From contig NZ_CP088285.1 of assembly GCF_011516645.4 (NCBI RefSeq), forward strand, positions 3,676,501-3,740,500: a stretch of 64,000 nt of DNA, in the 5' to 3' direction. Positions 1-10,751 of this stretch are shown one piece after another (position 1 is the first letter of the stretch; every line of letters begins with the position of its first letter). The notes beneath the pieces are model-generated. The model did no database searches and was not told the DNA's origin. It saw only the letters and a program-made list of their open reading frames with translations. This DNA is from Bradyrhizobium septentrionale (GTDB taxonomy: Bacteria; Pseudomonadota; Alphaproteobacteria; Rhizobiales; Xanthobacteraceae). The position numbers and the translations under genes are program-made.

Positions 1-670
1 ATATGGCCGTCGATCGACGGCTCGGAGACCTCATAGCTCTCCTCCATGATGATGCTGGAGGCCGCCTTGGCGCCGAAACCGTCCTTGGTGCCCTTGAGGT
101 AGTCTTTGCCGAAATCGTCGTTCTGATAGAGGATCGCGACCTTGGCGTCGGGCTTCTCCTCAACAGCCATTTGGCATAGATTTGCGCTTCGCTCTGGTAG
201 CTCGGCTGCCAGCCGATGGTCCACGGGAAGTTCTTCGGATCGTTCCACTTGGTGGCGCCGGTGGCGACGAACAGCTGCGGGATCTTCTTGGAGTTGAGGT
301 ACTTCTGGATCGCGGTGTTCGACGGCGTGCCGAGCGGGTTGAACACGACGAGCACCTCGTCGCTCTCGACCAGCTTGCGCACCTGCTCGACCGCCTTCGG
401 CGGCGAATAGGCGTCGTCATAGCTGACGAAGCTGACCTTGCGGCCGTTGATGCCACCCTGATCGTTGATCATCTTGAAGTAGGCTTCTTCAGTCTTGCCG
501 ATCACGCCATAGGCGGAGGCCGGTCCCGAATACGGCATGATGTTGCCGACCTTGATCTCGGTATCGCTCGCGCCGGTGTCGTATTTCTTTTGGGCGAATG
601 CGGCAGTGGACGTCGCAGCAACAGCGACGATCGCCGCGGAAATCGCGGCGATCCTTAACGTAGAAAGCAT
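1..670 (-). pseudogene. Liv-type ABC transporter substrate-binding protein, frameshifted, cut by window edge
   Basis: Periplasmic solute-binding protein of the branched-chain amino acid (LivK-like, HAAT) family; it would hand substrate to the LivHMFG transporter encoded upstream. The product starts at 670 behind an AGGAGA ribosome site with a signal peptide ending in TAAFA. Mature motifs include KVGNIMPYSGPAS near the N-terminus and GINGRKV. The frame is continuous to codon CTG at 164-166. The homologous reading then continues one frame over (EEKPDAKVAILYQND, from 161 down), with only two bases (162-163) between. This implies a one-base deletion or a sequencing error. The 3' part lies outside the window. 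Context with pim-like beta-oxidation genes suggests dicarboxylates or fatty acids as ligand rather than amino acids (inference). Confidence 0.85.
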
Positions 671-699
671 AATGTCTCCTGGTTTGCTTCGATAGGCTG

Positions 700-1722
700 T
701 TAGTTTTTCTTGAGCTTTGCGGCCAGCTGGTGGGCAACGATCGCAACCTGCCTGGCGCCGTGCGGCACGAGGAAGATGACGAGGAACAGCAGCACGCCGA
801 ACACAGCGCCGGAGAGGCCCTTGGAAATCCCCTCAGCGATGTTGGGCACGAAGATGATGAAGGCGCTTCCGACGATCGAGCCGGGCAGCCAGCCGACGCC
901 GCCGACCACCATGCCGAGGAACAGCGAGATCGCGAGCTGGATGGTGTAGCCGTCGGGCGCCACGAACTGCACCGCGATGGCGCCGAGACCGCCGGCGACG
1001 CCGGTGATGCCGGCCGAGACGCCGAACGCCAGCGTCTTGTAAAGCGCGACGTCGACGCCCATCGCGGAAGCCGCGATCTCGTTGTCGCGGATCGCCATGA
1101 AGGCGCGGCCCGAGCGCGAGCGCAGCAGGTTCACCGAAGCGATATAGATTGCGATCGTGACCACCAGCGTGAAGTAATACAGCCACATGTCCTGCCCCAT
1201 CGGCAGGCCGAACGGCGCATCCGGCTTGGTCACGACCAGGCCCTGCACGCCGCCGGTCCAGTGCTCGAAATAGCCCAGCTTCAAGAGCTGCGGCATCGCG
1301 GTTGCGAGCGCAAAGGTGGCGAGCGCCAGATAGACGCCGGAAAGCCGCAGCGCCGGCTGGCCGAACAGGAAGCCGAAGCCGAAGCAGACGATGCCGGCGA
1401 TCGGCAGCGTGAGGGCATAGTTCATGCCGACATGCTCCATCAGGATCGCCGAGGTATAGGCGCCGACGGCGTAGAACGCGCTCTGACCGAGCGAGAACTG
1501 GCCGGAGCCGCCGGTCAGGATGTTGAGCGCCATCACCGCAAGGCCGTAGATCAGAAGCATCGTCATCTGGAAGATGATGAAGTTCTTCACGAACATCGGG
1601 ATCAGGATCAGCGCGGCGAGCACGACGAGCGACGTGCCGTAGCCCAGCGTCATGGCGCGCTTTGGCACGGCCTCGACGGCCTGGCCTTCGGTGACGACTT
1701 CGACTTCTTCAGCGGCGCTCAT
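700..1722 (-). CDS. livM: Branched-chain/carboxylate ABC transporter permease LivM
   Basis: Inner-membrane permease of the Liv (HAAT) importer family, about 340 aa with roughly ten hydrophobic segments after a short acidic cytoplasmic N-terminus. LivM pairs with LivH to form the translocation channel. The family-typical loop with YLALATFA and the region around GRAFMAIRDNE, the coupling segment facing the ATPases, are present. I chose the ATG at 1722. An in-frame TTG at 1728 would instead overlap livH by 4 nt, so translational coupling is likely either way. It is the fourth gene of a compact livG-F-H-M-binding protein operon. Substrate is uncertain; the regulator and operon next door point to dicarboxylic or fatty acids. 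Confidence 0.93.
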   Translation of the reverse strand: MSAAEEVEVVTEGQAVEAVPKRAMTLGYGTSLVVLAALILIPMFVKNFIIFQMTMLLIYGLAVMALNILTGGSGQFSLGQSAFYAVGAYTSAILMEHVGMNYALTLPIAGIVCFGFGFLFGQPALRLSGVYLALATFALATAMPQLLKLGYFEHWTGGVQGLVVTKPDAPFGLPMGQDMWLYYFTLVVTIAIYIASVNLLRSRSGRAFMAIRDNEIAASAMGVDVALYKTLAFGVSAGITGVAGGLGAIAVQFVAPDGYTIQLAISLFLGMVVGGVGWLPGSIVGSAFIIFVPNIAEGISKGLSGAVFGVLLFLVIFLVPHGARQVAIVAHQLAAKLKKN

Positions 1723-1724
1723 GA

Positions 1725-2603
1725 TCAAACTCGCTTCACGATGGCGCGACCGAACAGGCCTGCCGGTTTGACGACCAGGACGACAATGATCAGCGCAAGC
1801 GCGATCGGAAGTTTCAGCTCATTGCCGACGCCGGGGATGTAGGTGCCGACGAGGTTCTCGAAGATGCCGACCAGGAAGCCGCCCATCACCGCGCCGAACG
1901 GACTGGTCAGCCCGCCCAGCACGGCGGCAGCAAACCCGTAGATCAGCACGCCCAGCATCATGTTCGGCTCGAGGAACACCACCGGCGCGATCATCATGCC
2001 GGCGATCGAGCCGATCGCCGCGGCCATGCCCCAGCCCAGCGCGATCATCCACGAGGTGTTGATGCCGACCAGCCGCGCCGATTCCGGCACCGATGCGGCG
2101 GCACGCATCGCAAGACCCACCCGGGTGAAGCGGAAAAAGAAGAACAGCAGGAGCAGCATCAAGAGCGTAATACCGATCATGCCGGCCTGGTGGGTCGAGA
2201 TCAGCTGGCTGCCGAGGAACGGGGAAGAGCCGAACGGCGTCGGATATTGCTTGATGGTGAAGTCCCAGATCAGGCCGGCGACGCTGTTGATGATCGCATA
2301 CAGCGCGATAAAACCGGCGACGTTGGTCAGGATCGGCGCCTTCGCCAGCGGCTTGAACAAGAGCCGCTCGATCGCAATGCCGGCGGCGAACGAAAACGCG
2401 ACGGTGAGCACGAAAGCGCCCCAATATGGCACGCCCCATTGCATCAGCTGCCAGGATACGAAGGTCGAGAACATCGCCATTTCGCCCTGGGCGAAATTCA
2501 GATGGTCGATGGCCTGGTAGATCATGACCACTGCGAGCGCCATGCAGGCATAGATCGCGCCGGTGGCGATGCCGGCCAGGACCTGGTTGGCAAAAAGCTC
2601 CAT
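1725..2603 (-). CDS. livH: Branched-chain/carboxylate ABC transporter permease LivH
   Basis: Second inner-membrane permease of the Liv-type importer, 292 aa, the usual length for LivH, with about eight hydrophobic helices. Family features seen are the N-terminal GIATGAIYACMALAVVMIY helix, HLNFAQGEMAMF, and the coupling-loop stretch AMRAAASVPESARLVGI that contacts the ATPases. The start ATG at 2603 follows a GAGGAG site. It sits 12 nt after livF and abuts livM, consistent with one transcript. The heterodimer LivH-LivM with LivG-LivF moves substrate into the cytoplasm using ATP. Confidence 0.94.
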   Translation of the reverse strand: MELFANQVLAGIATGAIYACMALAVVMIYQAIDHLNFAQGEMAMFSTFVSWQLMQWGVPYWGAFVLTVAFSFAAGIAIERLLFKPLAKAPILTNVAGFIALYAIINSVAGLIWDFTIKQYPTPFGSSPFLGSQLISTHQAGMIGITLLMLLLLFFFFRFTRVGLAMRAAASVPESARLVGINTSWMIALGWGMAAAIGSIAGMMIAPVVFLEPNMMLGVLIYGFAAAVLGGLTSPFGAVMGGFLVGIFENLVGTYIPGVGNELKLPIALALIIVVLVVKPAGLFGRAIVKRV

Positions 2604-2615
2604 TGTGCCAGCTCC

Positions 2616-3329
2616 TCAGTAGCCGAGATACGATTTGCGGACGTCTTCGTTGTTCGCGATGTCCTTGGCATTGCCCGACATCACGATCCGTCCGGTTTCG
2701 ATCACATAGGCCTGGTCGGCGAGCTCGAGCGCGAGCTGCGCGTTCTGCTCGACCACCAGGATGGTCACCTTTTCCTCGCGATTGATCTTGCCGAGGATGC
2801 GGAACAGGTCGCGCACGATCAGCGGGGCGAGGCCGAATGACGGCTCGTCGAGCAGCATCAGCCGCGGCCGCAGCATCAGCGCGCGCGCCACCGCGAGCAT
2901 CTGCTGCTCGCCGCCCGACAGCGTGCCGGCCTGCTGGGTGTAGCGCTGCTTCAGCACCGGGAAATGCTCGTACATCCGTTCGATGTCGGAGCCGATCGCC
3001 TTCGTGTCGGCGCGGCTGATGGCGCCGAGCTGCAAATTCTCCTCCACCGTCATGTTGGTGAAGGTGCCGCGGCCCTGCGGCACATGGGCGATGCCGAGGC
3101 GGACCACGTTCTCGGTCGAACGGGTGCCGATCGGCTTGCCCTCGAACTCGATCGCGCCGGTGGAGCGCACCATGTTGCAGATCGCCCGCAGCGTGGTGGT
3201 CTTGCCGGCGCCGTTGGCGCCGAGCAGCGTGGTCAACGAACCCTCGTTGAGCGAGAAACTGAGGCCGTGCAGGGCCTGGACCTGACCGTAATAGGCGCGC
3301 AGGTCCTTGACGTTGAGCATCGCTGTCAT
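2616..3329 (-). CDS. livF: ABC transporter ATP-binding protein LivF
   Basis: One of the two ATPases of the Liv-type importer, 237 aa, a standard length. Walker A is GANGAGKTT at about residues 37-45. The signature is LSGGEQQ, Walker B is LMLLDEP with the downstream SFGLAP stretch, and the switch region follows with VVEQN. The start codon overlaps the livG stop by 4 nt (ATGA), a classic coupled arrangement. It forms a heterodimer with LivG under the LivH-LivM channel. Confidence 0.95.
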   Translation of the reverse strand: MTAMLNVKDLRAYYGQVQALHGLSFSLNEGSLTTLLGANGAGKTTTLRAICNMVRSTGAIEFEGKPIGTRSTENVVRLGIAHVPQGRGTFTNMTVEENLQLGAISRADTKAIGSDIERMYEHFPVLKQRYTQQAGTLSGGEQQMLAVARALMLRPRLMLLDEPSFGLAPLIVRDLFRILGKINREEKVTILVVEQNAQLALELADQAYVIETGRIVMSGNAKDIANNEDVRKSYLGY

Positions 3330-4123
3330 TGGTCCTTGCTCCCCAGATAGGCCTTGATGACATCAGGGTCGGCCTGGACCTGGGCCGGCGTGCCTTCGGC
3401 AAGCTTGCGGCCGAAATTGAGCGCGACGACGTGGTCGGCGATCGACATCACGAGACCCATGTGATGCTCGACCAGCAGCACCGTAATTTTACGGTCGTCG
3501 CGGATTTTGCGGATGAGGTCGCCGAGCACATGGACTTCCTCGTGATTGAGGCCGCCGGCCGGCTCGTCGAGCAGCAGGATCTTCGGATCGGCGGCCAAAG
3601 CGCGCGCCAGCTCGACGCGCTTCTGGGTCCCGAAGGGAAGTCCCGAGACCACGGTGTGGGCGACGTCCTCGAGATCGAGATAGCCGAGGATGTCGTGCAC
3701 CTTCTTGTTCATGTCGTGCTCGCCGCGGCGGACCCAGGCGAGGCGCAGCGAGTCGCTGACGATGTCGCTCGAGGTGCGCGCATGCGCGCCGACGCGCACA
3801 TTGTCGATCACCGACAGGTTGGGGAACAGCGCGACGTTCTGGAAGGTGCGGCCGATGCCGATCTCGGCGATCCGGTGCGGCGGGCGCGACAGGATGCTCT
3901 TGCCTTCCATCAGGATGTCGCCGGATGACGGCTGGTAGAGCCGCGACAGGCAGTTGAACAGCGTCGTCTTGCCGGCGCCGTTCGGCCCGATCAGGCCGAG
4001 GATCTGTCCATGACGCATGTCGAACGACACGCCGTTCAACGCGATGATGCCGCCGAACACGACGCTGACGTCGCGAACCGCGAGCAGAGGATCATTCCCC
4101 TGCGCGAGCTGTGCCTGCGTCAT
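3326..4123 (-). CDS. livG: ABC transporter ATP-binding protein LivG
   Basis: Second ATPase of the Liv-type importer, 265 aa. Walker A GPNGAGKTT is at residues 46-54 and Walker B is ILLLDEP. The signature is degenerate (LPFGTQKR instead of LSGGQ), which is usual for LivG proteins. LLVEHHMG holds the switch histidine. It is the first gene of the transporter operon, 69 nt downstream of iclR on the same strand. The whole importer may therefore be co-transcribed with, or sit just behind, its likely regulator. Confidence 0.95.
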   Translation of the reverse strand: MTQAQLAQGNDPLLAVRDVSVVFGGIIALNGVSFDMRHGQILGLIGPNGAGKTTLFNCLSRLYQPSSGDILMEGKSILSRPPHRIAEIGIGRTFQNVALFPNLSVIDNVRVGAHARTSSDIVSDSLRLAWVRRGEHDMNKKVHDILGYLDLEDVAHTVVSGLPFGTQKRVELARALAADPKILLLDEPAGGLNHEEVHVLGDLIRKIRDDRKITVLLVEHHMGLVMSIADHVVALNFGRKLAEGTPAQVQADPDVIKAYLGSKDQ

Positions 4124-4192
4124 CTCGTCTCGCCCGCCGTCTTCGAGCGGTGCGAGCGGCCCTGCGATGTGCTTCGCCGGACGTGATGGAGG

Positions 4193-5059
4193 CTATCTGA
4201 TCCCCTCGGCCAAACGTGCAACTTTCCCTCCTACTCTGGTCTTTTTGCTTGTTTCTTTTTTGGATTGCGGCGCCATTCCACCGAGCGCCTGCTCGATGTT
4301 CCTTACCATCGCGACAAGGCGAGGTCCAATGTCGTTGAGCAATCGATCTTCCGTGAAGCGGAATGCCGGCGCGCCGCAATTGAAAGCATAGGGGCCGGTT
4401 CCGTCGTTCAGTTTCAATGCAACGCCGGCCGCGGCGACATCATCCTGCCAGTCGCCGGTGGACAAGGTAAATCCGTGCTTCGCCACCGTCTCGCCGGAGC
4501 GCTCGATGCCGTCGCGGATCTTGGCCCAGCGGCCGCCATAGTGATCTCGCAGCTCGCGTAATAAAGCCGCACGCTCTTCGGGTGGCAATGCCCAAATATA
4601 GGCACGTCCCATTGCCGTGGTTGCGATCGGCACCCGCGAGCCGACGTCGAGTTGCACGCCGAGCGCCAGGCCGTTCCGGCTCTGGCCGAAATAGATCATG
4701 CTGTGACGGTCGCGGCCGCCGACGGCGACTGCGCCGCCGGTCGCGCGCATCACCTCTTCCCGATAGGGTTCGGACAGATGCCGAACGCCGAGATTTGCGA
4801 GCGCGGCGTAGCCGAGTGCCATCGCCGACGGTGCGAGCTGGTACTTCTCGAACTTCGGTACAGGTGTAAGGTATCCCAGCTTGGTCAGCGTGTAGGTCAG
4901 CCGGGAAATGGTCGGCTTCGGTAATTTGGTGCGGGCTGCAATCTCCTGATTGCCGAGCAGCCCGTCATTGGGCTGAAATGCGCGCAGGACGTCCAGTCCG
5001 CGGGAAAGCGCGACGACGAAATTGCGATCGGTCGCTGCTTTTTTTCCGGCGCGCTTCAT
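4193..5059 (-). CDS. IclR-family transcriptional regulator
   Basis: 288 aa, typical IclR length. An N-terminal winged helix-turn-helix (about residues 15-75; NQEIAARTKLPKPTISRL) is followed by the GAF-like effector domain (about 90-260) containing VPIATTAMGRAYIWAL, conserved in the family. It is divergently transcribed from the pim-like operon and lies upstream of the Liv transporter on the same strand. It very likely senses a pathway acyl compound or free acid and controls both units through the palindrome at 5132-5150 (inference). The lysine-rich C-terminal tail (KKETSKKTR) is unusual and may be a species-specific extension. Confidence 0.93.
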   Translation of the reverse strand: MKRAGKKAATDRNFVVALSRGLDVLRAFQPNDGLLGNQEIAARTKLPKPTISRLTYTLTKLGYLTPVPKFEKYQLAPSAMALGYAALANLGVRHLSEPYREEVMRATGGAVAVGGRDRHSMIYFGQSRNGLALGVQLDVGSRVPIATTAMGRAYIWALPPEERAALLRELRDHYGGRWAKIRDGIERSGETVAKHGFTLSTGDWQDDVAAAGVALKLNDGTGPYAFNCGAPAFRFTEDRLLNDIGPRLVAMVRNIEQALGGMAPQSKKETSKKTRVGGKVARLAEGIR

Positions 5060-5131
5060 TCCCTGACCTTGTCATGCTCGTTGACAAGGCTCGTGCTTCA
5101 AAATAACCCTCCGTGTCAAGATGTGGAATTA

Positions 5132-5150
5132 AATTTCGCAGTGCGAAATT
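5132..5150. promoter_or_regulatory. Candidate IclR operator
   Basis: A perfect 9-bp inverted repeat with one central base, AATTTCGCA-G-TGCGAAATT. It is centred exactly in the iclR/pimF intergenic gap, 72 bp from the iclR start and 73 bp from the pimF start. Symmetry, position and the neighbouring IclR gene make it the obvious candidate for control of both divergent units. Binding itself is inferred. Confidence 0.65.
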
Positions 5151-5223
5151 GGTCTAATCGTAGCGGCTCAACGCAAGTCGTGCAGCTACTCAACGCAAGA
5201 ACAAGCATCCAGGGAGAGTCCCG

Positions 5224-7320
<2,097 letters not shown>

Positions 7321-7341
7321 TTGGCCGAAGGCCTAACCATG

Positions 7342-7447
7342 TGTCGTTCCGGGGCATCGCAAAGCGATGAACCCGGAACCCATTGCGCCCCAGCGCATGT
7401 GGCCTGATGGATTCCGGGTCTGGCCCTTCGGGCCATCCCGGAATGAC
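7342..7447. repeat. Palindromic intergenic repeat (family F)
   Basis: About 106 bp between pimF and pimA. Outer arms GTCGTTCCGGG and CCCGGAATGAC are complementary, and an inner hairpin (GGCCCTTCGGGCC) is visible. It fits the REP-like repeats common in Bradyrhizobium gaps. It lies inside an operon, so it would be part of the mRNA and could form a processing or stability hairpin. Confidence 0.7.
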
Positions 7448-7476
7448 GACTTCATAGAGTCCCTGCGAAGGCATCC

Positions 7477-9162
7477 ATGACCTATCCCGGCGAACAATAT
7501 TATCCCAACGGCGTGCGGTGGAGCGACGAGATCGCGCGCGGCACGCTGCCGGACCTGCTCTCGAACGCGGCCGCCGAATTCGGTGCGCGTCCGGTGCTGG
7601 AATTCCGGGAACGGCAGATCAGCTACAGCGAGCTGGAAGCCCTGGTCGAGACCGCCGCCGCCGCCTTCATGCGGGCCGGCTACGGCAAGGGCACGTCGGT
7701 CGCGCTGTTTCTCGGCAACTCGCCCGATCATCCGATCAATTTCTTCGGCGCGCTGAAGGCCGGCGCCCGTGTCGTGCATCTGTCGCCGCTCGACGGCGAG
7801 ATCGCGCTGTCGCACAAGCTGTCCGATTCAGGCGCACGTGTGCTGGTCACCAGCAACCTCTCGGCGCTGCTGCCGACCGCGCTGAAATTCCTCGCCAAGG
7901 GTCTGCTCGACCGTCTGATCGTTTGCGAGGATGACAATTGGGGCAAGGTCGGCACGCCGCAGACTGCGTTGCCGGACAATCCCGCCATCGTGACGCATCG
8001 GAAATTCATCGACGGCGCGACCAAACCGGCGCAATGGCCCGCGGTCGACGTCGAGGACGTTGCGCTGCTGCAATATACTGGCGGCACCACGGGCCTGCCC
8101 AAGGGCGCCATGCTCAGCCACGGCAATCTCACCGCGGCGGTGTCGATCTACGACGTCTGGGGCAAGCCGGGACGGCTCGAACGCAATGCGGTCGAGCGCG
8201 TGATCTGCGTGCTGCCGCTGTTTCATATCTATGCACTGACCGTCGTGCTGCTGTCGACGATCCGGCGCGGCCACCTGATCTCGCTGCACCAGCGCTTCGA
8301 CGTCGAGGCGGTGATGCGCGACATCGAGGTCAAGCGCGCGACGGTGTTTCCCGGCGTGCCGACGATGTGGATCGCGATCGCCTCGCTTCCCGATCTCGAC
8401 AGGCGCGATCTCTCCTCGCTGGTGGTCGCCGGCTCCGGCGGCGCGCCGCTGCCGGTGGAGGTCGCAAAGGTCTTCGAGCGCCGCGTCGGCATGAAGCTGA
8501 AGAGCGGCTGGGGCATGACCGAGACCTGCTCGCCCGGCACCGGCCATCCGAAGGAAGGGCCGGAGAAGCCGGGCTCGATCGGGCTGATGCTGCCCGGCAT
8601 CGAGATGGACGTGGTGTCGCTGGAGGATTCCACCAGGGTGATGCCGGTCGGCGAGGTCGGCGAAATCCGTATCCGCGGCCCGAACGTCACCAAGGGCTAC
8701 TGGAACCGGCCCGCGGAAACCGCGGAGGCCTTTGTCGGCGACCGCTTCCTCACCGGCGACATCGGCTACATGGACGCCGACGGTTATTTCTATCTGGTCG
8801 ACCGCAAGAAGGACATGATCATCTCCGGCGGCTTCAACGTCTATCCGCAGATGATCGAGCAGGCGATCTATACCCATCCCGCCGTGCAGGAAGTGATCGT
8901 GATCGGCATCGTTGACGACTACCGCGGCGAAGCGGCAAAAGCCTTCATCAAGCTGCGCGACGGCGAAAAGCCGTTCTCAGTCGACGATCTCCGCGCGTTC
9001 CTGACCGGCAAGCTCGGCAAGCACGAGCTGCCGGCCGCGGTCGAGTTCGTCGCTGAATTGCCGCGCACCCCGGTTGGAAAGCTGTCGCGCCACGAATTGC
9101 GCCAGCAGCAGCCGAAGACAGCGCAACCTCAACAACAGACTGCATCAGGACCCCGCTCATGA
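7477..9162 (+). CDS. pimA: Acyl-CoA ligase, PimA-like (dicarboxylate/fatty acid--CoA ligase)
   Basis: 561-aa member of the adenylate-forming (ANL) family. It activates a carboxylic acid to acyl-AMP and then acyl-CoA. The AMP-binding P-loop YTGGTTGLPKG lies near residues 198-208. The core motif GWGMTETC follows, then the hinge region LTGDIGYMDADGY and DRKKDMIISGG. The catalytic lysine is in TPVGKLSRHE near the C-terminus. Position directly after pimF matches R. palustris pimA, whose product is known to act on medium-chain dicarboxylic and fatty acids. The stop codon overlaps an ATG (ATGA), the apparent relic start of the lost downstream thiolase gene. Confidence 0.9.
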   Translation: MTYPGEQYYPNGVRWSDEIARGTLPDLLSNAAAEFGARPVLEFRERQISYSELEALVETAAAAFMRAGYGKGTSVALFLGNSPDHPINFFGALKAGARVVHLSPLDGEIALSHKLSDSGARVLVTSNLSALLPTALKFLAKGLLDRLIVCEDDNWGKVGTPQTALPDNPAIVTHRKFIDGATKPAQWPAVDVEDVALLQYTGGTTGLPKGAMLSHGNLTAAVSIYDVWGKPGRLERNAVERVICVLPLFHIYALTVVLLSTIRRGHLISLHQRFDVEAVMRDIEVKRATVFPGVPTMWIAIASLPDLDRRDLSSLVVAGSGGAPLPVEVAKVFERRVGMKLKSGWGMTETCSPGTGHPKEGPEKPGSIGLMLPGIEMDVVSLEDSTRVMPVGEVGEIRIRGPNVTKGYWNRPAETAEAFVGDRFLTGDIGYMDADGYFYLVDRKKDMIISGGFNVYPQMIEQAIYTHPAVQEVIVIGIVDDYRGEAAKAFIKLRDGEKPFSVDDLRAFLTGKLGKHELPAAVEFVAELPRTPVGKLSRHELRQQQPKTAQPQQQTASGPRS

Positions 9163-9180
9163 CCGACGCCGTCATCGGAC
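9159..9180 (+). pseudogene. Possible relic 5' end of a deleted thiolase gene (pimB)
   Basis: An ATG overlapping the pimA stop (ATGA) opens with codons for MTDAVI. That is how many alphaproteobacterial acetyl-CoA acetyltransferases begin (family knowledge from memory). After that the sequence turns into an unrelated palindromic repeat. In R. palustris pimB (thiolase) lies exactly between pimA and pimC, so this looks like the stump of a deletion. The 65-codon reading frame that continues through the repeat is not thought to be a real protein. Confidence 0.45.
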
Positions 9181-9204
9181 CTGTTCGAGGTGTTGTAGTT
9201 ATTT

Positions 9205-9335
9205 CGTCGTCCCGGCCAAGCGAAGCGCGAGCCGGGACCCATACGCCGCGGCCCTCGCAAGAGGCACAAGCGGCGGCCGGCTTTGCCAGTTGCGATGGCC
9301 GGTGGTTATGGGTCCCTGCTTTCGCAGGGACGACA
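9205..9335. repeat. Palindromic intergenic repeat (family B, copy 1)
   Basis: Begins GTCGTCCCGGCC and ends with GCAGGGACGAC. It contains GGGACCCATA near its left side and TTATGGGTCCC near its right side. Two further copies with the same inner arms occur at 43468-44655 (split by IS630) and 45614-45743. It occupies most of the gap left where a thiolase gene would be expected. Confidence 0.75.
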
Positions 9336-9380
9336 GCGAGAGAGTTAGAAGGGTAATTCAACTTTCAAAAGGAGGATCCG

Positions 9381-10571
9381 ATGGATCTCGCTTTCACCAA
9401 GGAAGAGATAGCGTTTCGCGAGGAGGTGCGGGAGTTCTTCAAGAACAACGTGCCGCCGGAGACACGGCGCAAGCTGCAGGAAGGCCGCCACCTGTCGAAG
9501 GACGAGATGGTGACCTGGTGGCGCATCCTCAACAAGAAGGGCTGGGGCGTCACCCACTGGCCAAAGGAATATGGCGGCACCGGCTGGACCACCGTGCAGC
9601 ACTACATCTTCAACGAGGAGCTGCAGTCCTATCCGGCGCCGCAGCCGCTCGCCTTCGGCGTCAGCATGGTCGGCCCTGTCATCTACACCTTCGGCAACGA
9701 GAAGCAAAAGAAGGAATACCTGCCGCGCATTGCCAGTGTCGATGACTGGTGGTGCCAGGGCTTTTCGGAGCCGGGCTCGGGTTCGGACCTCGCGTCGCTG
9801 AAGACCAAGGCCGAGCGCAAGGGCGACAAGTGGATCATCAACGGCCAGAAGACCTGGACCACGCTGGCCCAGCATGCCGACATGATCTTCTGCCTTTGCC
9901 GCACCGACAACAATGCGAAGAAGCAGATGGGCATCTCCTTCATCGTGTTCAGCATGAAGTCGAAGGGCGTCACCGTGCGCCCGATCCAGACCATCGACGG
10001 CGGCGTTGAGGTCAACGAAGTGTTCTTCGACGACGTCGAGGTGCCTTACGAGAACCTGATCGGCGAGGAGAACAAGGGCTGGGATTACGCAAAATTCCTG
10101 CTCGGCAATGAGCGCACCGGCATCGCCCGGGTCGGCGTATCGAAGGAGCGGCTGCGCCGCATCCGCGCGCTGGCCTCCAAGGTCGAGGCCGGCGGCCGCC
10201 CGGTGATCGAGGATCCGGCGTTCCGCGAAAAGCTCACCGCGTGCGAGATCGAGCTCAAGGCGCTCGAGCTGACCCAGCTCCGTGTCGTCGCCGACGAGGG
10301 CAAGCACGGCAAGGGTAAGCCCAATCCGGCGTCCTCGGTGCTCAAGATCAAGGGCTCCGAAATCCAGCAGACCACCACCGAGCTCCTGATGGAGATCATC
10401 GGTCCGTTCGCCGCGCCCTATGACGAGCATGGCGATGCCGGCTCCAACGAGAGCATGGATTGGACCGCGCAGATCGCGCCGAGCTACTTCAACAACCGCA
10501 AGGTTTCGATCTACGGCGGCTCCAACGAGATCCAGCGCAACATCATCAGCAAGGCGGTGCTGGGGCTTTAG
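9381..10571 (+). CDS. pimC: Acyl-CoA dehydrogenase large subunit, PimC-like
   Basis: 396-aa FAD-dependent acyl-CoA dehydrogenase that introduces the alpha-beta double bond in the first beta-oxidation step. An N-terminal helical domain is followed by the middle beta domain (CQGFSEPGSGSDLASLKTKA) and a C-terminal helical domain ending in IYGGSNEIQRNI, the FAD and dimer contact typical of the family. It has a near-perfect ribosome site, AAAGGAGG, 8 nt before the ATG. It is paired with pimD; PimC and PimD are thought to form one heteromeric enzyme. Electrons would go to ETF. Confidence 0.9.
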   Translation: MDLAFTKEEIAFREEVREFFKNNVPPETRRKLQEGRHLSKDEMVTWWRILNKKGWGVTHWPKEYGGTGWTTVQHYIFNEELQSYPAPQPLAFGVSMVGPVIYTFGNEKQKKEYLPRIASVDDWWCQGFSEPGSGSDLASLKTKAERKGDKWIINGQKTWTTLAQHADMIFCLCRTDNNAKKQMGISFIVFSMKSKGVTVRPIQTIDGGVEVNEVFFDDVEVPYENLIGEENKGWDYAKFLLGNERTGIARVGVSKERLRRIRALASKVEAGGRPVIEDPAFREKLTACEIELKALELTQLRVVADEGKHGKGKPNPASSVLKIKGSEIQQTTTELLMEIIGPFAAPYDEHGDAGSNESMDWTAQIAPSYFNNRKVSIYGGSNEIQRNIISKAVLGL

Positions 10572-10586
10572 GCCGCACATTCAGCT

Positions 10587-10704
10587 GTCGTCCCCCGCCT
10601 TGTGCGCAATTGCGCACAGGTGCGGGGGACCCAGTACGCCGCGGCAGTCATGGCAGACAACGACTGCCGGCGATTACTGGATCCCCGCATTCGCGGGGAT
10701 GACG
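10587..10704. repeat. Palindromic intergenic repeat (family C, copy 1)
   Basis: Sits between pimC and pimD. The left arm is a hairpin around TGTGCGCAATTGCGCACA flanked by CCCCCG/CGGGGG. The right arm is CCCCGCATTCGCGGGG. The internal string CAGTACGCCGCGG recurs in copy 2 at 16729-16829. It would be transcribed within the operon. Confidence 0.7.
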
Positions 10705-10751
10705 AGTGGAGATCAGGGCGGACGCCCGCGTGATTTTGGAGAGATGGTAAC

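Noticed and set aside
9159..9356. 65-codon frame after pimA as a real small gene
   Set aside because: After MTDAVI it only translates a family B palindrome. It is better explained as the relic start of a lost thiolase.
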